Assembly (NCBI RefSeq): GCF_032854445.1
Contig: NC_088301.1
Span: forward strand, 11,280,281-11,344,280
Direction of reading: 5' to 3'
DNA from: Liolophura sinensis
Taxonomy: Eukaryota > Mollusca > Polyplacophora > Chitonida > Chitonidae
DNA length: 64,000 nucleotides
Position 1 is the stretch's first letter. Each line of letters opens with the position of its first letter. Made by a program: the position numbers and the translations under genes. A model generated the notes under the pieces. The model did no database searches and was not told the DNA's origin. It saw only the letters and a program-made list of their open reading frames with translations. Positions 56,908-64,000 of this stretch are shown here, in pieces.

Positions 56908-59900
56908 ATGAAGCCCTTCAGCTCTGGAGGTAGTCGGCCTGTCACAGAGGTGTTTCGCTGTGCCTGGCTTCTGCTGTCTGTGAATATGATCACGGCCTAC
57001 CCAGGCGAGGAAAAACATGACATTGGTACATTGGCTGGGGATGTACAGAACTGGGCCATTCTTATACAGAACTACATCCAACAGGTAGTATGCCGGAAAG
57101 ATGTTATCAGCGATGATATATTTATCTGATTGATGTTATATATATATATATAAATATCTGTGTGTGTGTGTGTATATGTATCATACCGAAAGGAAATGCA
57201 TTTCCTTAATGATGGCCAGGTATATGGTTGGTAGTGATGACACTCAGTGTTATTTGCAAATAAAAAGAATTTATTTCACTCCAGGTCCCAGGATCAGAAC
57301 TGTGTGTTGTGCTAAATTTGTGACTAACCAGTTGTACCTTGAACATGATGTAAACTGTCATAACACAGATGAAATTCAGTGTTTAAGTTAAAGTTTAATA
57401 TGAGGAATAAGGCCACAAATTAAGAACAAGTTTAAGACAGCCATATATACCCGATTTGATGTGTGTATTCCAGCTAAATCACCATTTTCATTATCTTTCT
57501 TAACATTTTTTTCTAGATTCTTTCACCATAATACTGACTGCCATCATGTAAGTGAAGACTTCCTGAGAATGGCATTAAACAAACATGAGATAAAATAAAC
57601 AAATGCTACAATACTTAATTTTTTTATTATCTTGTTGTAGTTAGCCAATGATGGTATTAAGAGAGATTACACCCAGAGCTACCTGGACCAGGCAAACTAT
57701 ACATATGAGAAAATTGATGGAGAGGAGATTGTTAAACAAGTGCGGGTAACTCTGTCAGACTATTTCCGAAAGAAGAAACATGCTGCTAAGGTATGCTTAT
57801 GTGCTGGCTTAAAGCCTTATGGATTTTAAGAGAAAAGACAGCCATTAATATATTCTGAGTTATTTGAGAAGAGGGGTTGATACAGACCTAAGCAAACCCA
57901 AGCATTATTTTCTGTGGTGCCTGGTAACTCCATAAATCAACTTTTGATCAGGTATTCGTAGGAGGCTATATGATATGCTATATTAGGGCAAGGAAAAACA
58001 TGATGTTGCGTCACTTGTACCTGACGTATACCTTGATAAGAGTTCTCTGGGTATAGAAATAAATTACGCCAGATTGGTCAAAATTGATAACATGTCGGGG
58101 GTTTTGATTGTCTGAGTGTACGCAGTTTTGTTTTCAATGAATTATGATATCTTCGTTGTGCAACATCAAAAAAATAGAAAGTTATGCTTTTCAAAATTCC
58201 TGTGGGATACATTATCGATGCATGTATATATTTGGTCTAGCGTTGTCTTTTCTTTTAAGGAAAATTATTGATGTACATGTAAGTGGTATTTTTAATTTTC
58301 CACATTCCACATATTAGATCCTGGTTATCCTAATAATTTTACATTGTTGGTTTTGGGCTGTTTATAAACCTGACATAAGGAAGAAAATGTATTAATAATG
58401 CGTTCAGATTGTTTAAAAACATTTCACTTAAAACATCGTAGGATAATATTAATGTTCGAACTGTGTAAATAATATATTTTCAGGCATTGGCTAAGAAAGT
58501 AAGAGAATTGTATGACAATTCTATCCGCTACAAGACCACAGAACACTTCAAAAGCTTATCAGACCTGAGTGATGATGTTTATAAAGATTCCGATATCACA
58601 TCTACTTTACCACATGATATGAAGTTTGACCCGTAAGTGAAATAATGTTGTATGTAGTAATTATTTAATTGTCACCCCTGACTAAAGTAGGTGAGGACAG
58701 CTATGGTGGCGTAGTGCTTTGGCCTATCCTGCTCAGTATCTTTGCATAGTCTGTGTTCTTTCTCAGGCTGTGTCAGATTAACATGTACATATATCTTCAT
58801 AGCTTAATCTATTTATGAACTAAAATGTAAAGTGTTGTATTTTTTTTTCTTTTGCATGGAGAATAGTATGTAAATAGTGATGTGAATATTAAGTTTGTTA
58901 TTCAGTTTAAGGTTTTTTGTTTATCACTTGTACCTATTTTAGGTTTTTGGGTCACATGTGAAAGGCAAAGAAAACACTAACACGAAGTACATGTCAGATG
59001 CAGGCCGATTAAAAACTGTCCACAAAAATAGGTCGATTTATTTTTATAGAATTTTTTAAACCCAGATAAATGCATTTGGAACTTGATATTCTAAGTATAT
59101 CTTATCAGATTATATTCTGACCAGTGACATGACATCAGGTTTTTGCCACTTAACACACAGCTTCTATTCATCGTTCTAAATGCATGTACATATAGATCTA
59201 TGAATGGACTTTGCCTGGTGGAAAAAATATGGATGTCATGTCACTGATACCCTCTTGGTCACAATAGACGGCTGTAGATTAAGATGTTTTAAAACCAGTT
59301 TACTTGTTTGTAAAAATTCTAGAAAAAAAAAAAACAAAACAAAAACTGAAATGTTTTCATGGACAGTGTTTAATGGTCTGTCGCCTGATATACACTTCAT
59401 TTTAGTGTTTTCTTCACCTTTTAAACAATTGATTTTTTTAAAAAAATAGAAGTGTTGTGGTCATGTTGATATTCATTTGAATTTTTTTTCTGCAAGCTCT
59501 ACAAACACCCTTGTAAATATAATAACTCAAGAAGATTTTCTTTCTTTTGAAAACAGCTTCCTGTACCAATCCAAACAAAGCTGTATTGTTTGGATAAAAT
59601 GATGTCACAACTCATTCTTGTTGGAAATGATTACATGTATCTGTGATCTTTGATGTATTCCTTGTATTGTCACCGTGCCAGTATATGACACTGTAAGCAT
59701 ATTACATGTATTACCATGTGTCTTCAACATTACAGGTACTTCAAGCAGAATGTGAGTCGAACCCACTCCACTGTGAAAATCTCTGATGAGGTGCCTCGGG
59801 ATGACCCGCGCACAATCCATGCTGTATACTACACTGCAGGCCTGGAGGATGTGTTCAAGGAAAACACCAAGAAGGACCCCATGGTCAGGTAAGTGAGTGG

Positions 59901-62900
59901 AGCACACTGGGGCACAAAACCTCATAATTCTTAGTCTTGTAACTGTTTTAGTAAATGTAGATATCTAGATTATTATGCCGTAAATATGATGCTCTTTACA
60001 AGAAAAGTTACAGAAAATGGATTTACAATGTTTTATGAAAGTGGGCCGTGCAAGTTTGATTTTAGTGTGATTTATTTACTTGATTGGTGTTTTATACAGC
60101 CTGGATATTTCTGCCCACTGTTCTCCAGTTGTTATAGCTTTAAGTCTTTTTTTTCATGAACAGAAAGTCAATATTTATCAGTGAGTTTTGAGAACATGCC
60201 TGGTTTCTACAACTGGTACATGTCATGTCGAGAAAAATGGAAGAAATTCGTACAGATAGGTTCCATCTTTTGCTGTATTTTTTTTAAGTTGTGATGATAT
60301 CATGATGAAATCAGCCCTACAAATTAATTCCAGTGTTATAGTGTCTATGTGACATTTCAAATTTGAGTTTGTCTTTGCTATTGGATGACCATTTTTCCCA
60401 CCAGAAATGCATATTTAGTTTTCACAAGTTTGTGCAGCTCACCAATGAGAGCAATGCTTCCATGGGAATTTGAATTTGGATTAGATTCCAACATTTGAAA
60501 TGTATTCGATTTTAATGAATCTGTTTTGGCCTCCTTCTGCTTCCAGATGGCAGTACTTTGGCTCCACTGCTGGTGTTATTAGAACATACCCGGGTCGAGA
60601 GGGTTCCATCAACTTTGCAGGATTTTACAATGACTATGACCCTAGAGCAAGACCTTGGTACATTGCTGCTACAAGTGGCCCTAAGGATGTAGTCATAATC
60701 CTAGATTGTAGGTAAGTAAGCAGGACTTGAATATGGTCAGCTGCCAACAGATGGAAATGCTTTAGAGAATAAGTTTAGCAATGTAATCACCAAAGTCTAT
60801 TATTTGAATTATGCCTCACTGGTGAAGAAAAACATCTAGATCCACTTGTATTTATTGCCAGTTTGTAGGGAAAGATTTCAAACAAGAAACTTTCAGCCAT
60901 TATCTCATCAACACTGTCTTGCGCTTGTAGAATAAAGGTGATTATTGAAACACTGTAAGCTTTTTTGTCAATGACAGGAACTTACGCTGATACAACTTGT
61001 GTCCTAAGGCAAAATGAAACAGTCCAATCTGACTCTTGTTATGGCTGACATTGATCGTTCTTGTGTATCCAAAAGCTGTTGGCCTACAATAATATTAGCA
61101 AACAGCCTCAGCAAAGCACCATCAGGAAATATAGATTTGAACATAGCATGGGTTCTGCCAATCCAAGACTTCTTTTGGTCTGTATTGAACATTGTCCATG
61201 GTGAGTGTAATGTTAATAAATTTAATTTATTAACATGGGGGTTAAAGAGATTTTCTAGGGGAGACAAGTTCAAGCGAGGCATCCTCATCTGCTGACCTTG
61301 GCACGCCTGTTGAGAGTCATATTATGCCAGGCTAACAGCAAAAGCTAAGGACACACACTTGTGAGTGGATTTGAAAGTGATTTACTCGTAAACTCTCCTG
61401 GTGACTAAATAATAAGTATATTGTGAAGGTGGTGAGTAATGTTTTTTATTTACTTACCAAATGGCTCCTGAATGTGAAACAAATTGTTGAGTACAAACTT
61501 TTTCGAGCACAAAATAGTACTAATGTTCTGTGGTGTGACAGTGTGTAACAGTCAGATGGAACTGATGTGAACCAACTCTGGCATTGGATGATACTACATG
61601 TAATGTGATGTCTTACTGTATGGAATGGTACAGATGCTGGCTGAATGATGTATGGGATTCTACGGATATGCTCTGGCACATGCAGTTTGGCCTGGATGCC
61701 ATAATGCCTTGGTGTTGGATGGAATTGGCATTGTCTGGTACTGTAACAACCTGGCAAAAGAGTGATGTGATCTGGCTACAGGGTGGTATACGGTGATACA
61801 GATGTGATGCAGCACTAGTACAGGATGATACAGATGTGATGCAGTACTAGTACAGGATGATACTGATGTGATCCAGCACTAATACAGGATGGTACAGATG
61901 TGATCCAGCACTAGTACAGGATGATACAGGTGTGATCCAGCACTAGTACAGGGTGATACAGATGTGATCCAGCATCGATACAGGATGATACAGATGTGAT
62001 CCAGCATCGATACTGGATGATACAGGTGTGATTCAGCACTAGTACAGGAATATACAGATGTGATCCAGCATCGATACAGGATGATACAGATGTGATCCAG
62101 CATCGATACAGGATGATACAGATGTGATCCAGCATCGATACAGGATGATACAGATGTGATCTAGCACTAGTACAGGAATATACAGATGTGATTCAGCACT
62201 AGTACAGGAATATACAGATGTGATCCAGCATCGATACAGGAATATACAGATGTGATCCAGCATTGATACTGGATGATACAGGTGTGATTCAGCATCGATA
62301 CATGATGATACAGATGTGATCCAGCATCGATACAGGATGATACAGATGTGATCCAGCATCGATACATGATGATACAGATGTGATCCAGCATCGATACAGG
62401 ATGATACAGATGTGATCCAGCATCGATACAGGATGATACAGATGTGATCCAGCACTAGTACAGGAATATACAGATGTGATTCAGCACTAGTACAGGAATA
62501 TACAGATGTGATCCAGCACTAGTACGGGGGTGATGCCCTATTCTGACATGAATTAATGGGACAAATAGGGAAAAATAGGAAAAAATTGAAAATAAGATGG
62601 CCTGAAATTCAAGTTCATCACTGATGTGATTCAGGGCTGGTAAAGGATGATAGTTCTGTGATTCGGGACTGCTACATGATGCTTCTGGCTTGATCCAGGA
62701 CTGGTGTTGGGTGAAGCTCTTGTCACATGGCACTTGTGTACAATGCTGCAGAGAACCCAACAACAGCTTTTTGATACTGCTGATACAATTTAACACTTGT
62801 GTTGGTGGTGTGGATGAAGTCCAACACTGGTATAGGATGGTGCTAGTGGGGTGAATGAACACTTCCACACATCAGACACCAGTGTCAGAAATGGTCACTA

Positions 62901-64000
62901 TTGTCTTGTGTATAATGGCGCCACTCTACAAAAGCTCCACACATACACTGCAAACGGGTAAAGTATTCTGAGTGAGCCATTCAATAGATGTGAAATGTTC
63001 CAAGAGCATGTCTCCATTTGAACGTACGCTTCATGTACCTGTGTGTTACTCCTTACTAATTCTTGGTGGTTGCAAGGCCTGCCCTCTGTCACACTGGCAT
63101 ACCATTGGTGCAAGATTTCCATAGTCCTTGTCACCAGTGATACACCAGGCCCAGAGATCAAGGGTCAGTTGTCCCGCCTGTCACTGAGGCAGAGTTCCTG
63201 TGGCTGCTCATGGGTGGTAGGATATCGTCTTGTTGCTCTTGAGTCCTTGTAAGTGTCTCTCGCCGGCATCTAGTCAGGCAGGTTTGCTGGCTCTGGATGG
63301 ACTGTGCTAGTTGACTGCTGTAGGAGTTGTGTTGTGAGGTGCAGAGAGTGAGACTTTATACCTGTGCTGGCCAGGCAGGCTGCAGCTTGCTGACCAGTGT
63401 TACAAACAGCCTTGTCTAGCTCATAGGTGGAAACAATAAGGTAATCAGGTAACCAGGGGCTGTGACCCAGGTGAGAGAGGATTAAGGTAATTGTCAGGTA
63501 ACCCAGCCAGGTCAGATTAGAGGGCTTAAGGAAATCTCTTACCTGGGCAGGTTTGGACCCCTGTCAGAAACTACCTAGGCAGCATTTGGTTGGTTGTAGC
63601 AACATTGCTATGAAATTTGGTGGAAAATAATTTTACTGATGCCTAATTTTGTCTCCACATTGAGAGTTGGTTATGCTTCCTTTGATTGAACACACAATTT
63701 GTACTCAAACAGGTACATTCAGTGTAAAATACATCTGTTTTCAGAAAATGCACTAGCAGATGGGCAATGTGTTTAGGTGTGGAAGAATAAGCCCCAGTTG
63801 ATCTTCTGTATGTACATGCAGTTATGTTACCCAAGAGAAAATCTATCACACCATATTCTCTTTATTTATTTACCACATGGTCATGTAGCATTTCCTACTC
63901 CAGGCATTTCCTCCACGCATAACCCTGACTTATGTGGTATAACTGAAAAATGGTATGACTTTAAACAGCAGTCAAATAAGTGAATAAATAAATACCTGTA
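56908..64000 (+). CDS. Voltage-gated calcium channel alpha-2/delta subunit, 5' part (partial)
   Basis: Coding exons 56908-57084, 57641-57790, 58484-58632, 59736-59888 and 60547-60711, with agreeing phases, give the first 264 residues. The next exon is not visible before the window ends. Alpha-2/delta proteins are extracellular, membrane-attached auxiliary subunits that raise surface levels of Cav channels. Seen: an N-terminal hydrophobic stretch (WLLLSVNMITA, about 20-30) as a likely signal peptide, a helical N-terminal region (about 35-140), then LEDVFKENTKKDP and WQYFGSTAGVIRTYPG, RARPWYIAATSGPKDVV and IILDC at the end, which is where the VWA domain begins. The MIDAS motif DxSGS would be completed by the next exon. 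The segment fits CACNA2D proteins better than the related CACHD1, which lacks PKDVVIILD. Which CACNA2D paralogue group is unresolved. The ATG at 56908 is the first giving a signal peptide; a two-codon upstream frame (ATG AGG TGA, 56880) precedes it. Confidence 0.9.
57135..57180. repeat. (AT)n and (GT)n microsatellite
   Basis: TATATATATATATATAAATA then TGTGTGTGTGTGTGTATATG, shortly after the first alpha-2/delta coding exon. Confidence 0.9.
57514..57605 (+). mobile_element. SINE type A tail fragment
   Basis: TTCTTTCACCATAATACTGA, GCCATCATGTAAGTGAAGAC, GGCATTAAACAAACATGAG. It ends about 35 bp before exon 2 of the alpha-2/delta gene. Confidence 0.65.
58176..58260 (+). repeat. Unclassified dispersed repeat, copy 2
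   Basis: GTTATGCTTTTCAAAATTCC, TATATATTTGGTCTAGCG and TTGTCTTTTCTTTTAAGG align with 40130-40240. Confidence 0.55.
60712..64000. other. Fifth intron of the alpha-2/delta gene, no exon found
   Basis: After the donor at 60712 no stretch encodes a VWA continuation (expected SGSM start, about 100-150 bp, acceptor before it). It contains a SINE-free left part, the 32-bp array and unique AT-rich sequence with an (AAAT)n end at 63980. Confidence 0.55.
61794..62526. repeat. 32-bp minisatellite, about 23 copies, alpha-2/delta intron 5
   Basis: Unit GATACAGATGTGATCCAGC followed by ATCGATACAGGAT or ACTAGTACAGGAT; some copies have AATATACAG. Two variant types (ATCGATAC and ACTAGTAC, both palindromic hexamer-containing) alternate in blocks. 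Confidence 0.95.

Noticed and set aside
61014-61295. 93-94 codon open frames on both strands as a possible next alpha-2/delta exon
   Set aside because: Neither contains VWA motifs (SGSM, TxF) nor has an acceptor in the needed phase.

Overview
The window is animal nuclear DNA: AT-rich, with small exons (44 to 266 bp) bounded by GT/AG sites, long introns, many tRNA-derived SINEs ending in (AAAT)n tails, MITEs, and an unusual load of minisatellites. The dominant SINE type, with a CACCAATCAAATAAATAAA-like tail, and a second type with an ACTGGGTGGGGTGTCATGT-like core are types I associate with molluscs. I infer a marine lophotrochozoan, most likely a mollusc; the species cannot be told from this.

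Four protein-coding genes can be reconstructed exon by exon. (1) A tetraspanin on the + strand (9840-17744, 8 coding exons, 317 aa). (2) PEX3, the peroxisomal membrane biogenesis factor, on the - strand (22697-35266, 13 coding exons, 381 aa). (3) RIOK1, an atypical kinase of 40S ribosome maturation, on the - strand (38009-55103, 16 coding exons, 586 aa). (4) The 5' part of a voltage-gated calcium channel alpha-2/delta subunit on the + strand (from 56908; 5 coding exons seen, gene runs off the right edge). All exon phases agree across every junction. The tetraspanin and PEX3 are convergent, PEX3 and RIOK1 lie in tandem on the - strand, and RIOK1 and the alpha-2/delta gene are divergent across about 1.8 kb that probably holds both promoters. 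The genes share no obvious pathway.

Layout: 1-2.8 kb, a 49-bp satellite; 2.8-9.8 kb, gene-free with SINE fragments and a G-rich minisatellite; 9.8-17.7 kb, tetraspanin; 17.7-22.4 kb, gene-free with a 12/24-bp array and a MITE; 22.4-35.3 kb, PEX3, containing an 86-bp array of nearly 4 kb and a 79-bp array; 35.3-37.7 kb, intergenic; 37.7-55.1 kb, RIOK1, containing a 17-bp array of 1.4 kb, a 32-bp array, a SINE-derived satellite and a Tigger-like element; 55.1-64 kb, alpha-2/delta 5' region with a further 32-bp array.

The most unusual observation is that two of the minisatellites are built from exon/intron junctions. In the tetraspanin, about 16 copies of a 33-bp unit each repeat the last codons of exon 2 plus its 5' splice site, in frame. 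In PEX3, about 46 copies of an 86-bp unit each contain the last 60 nt (20 codons) of exon 9, its 5' splice site and 26 nt of intron. A third, small case is a 31-bp duplication of the 3' splice site of RIOK1 exon 2. The result is large arrays of decoy or alternative splice sites inside conserved housekeeping genes.
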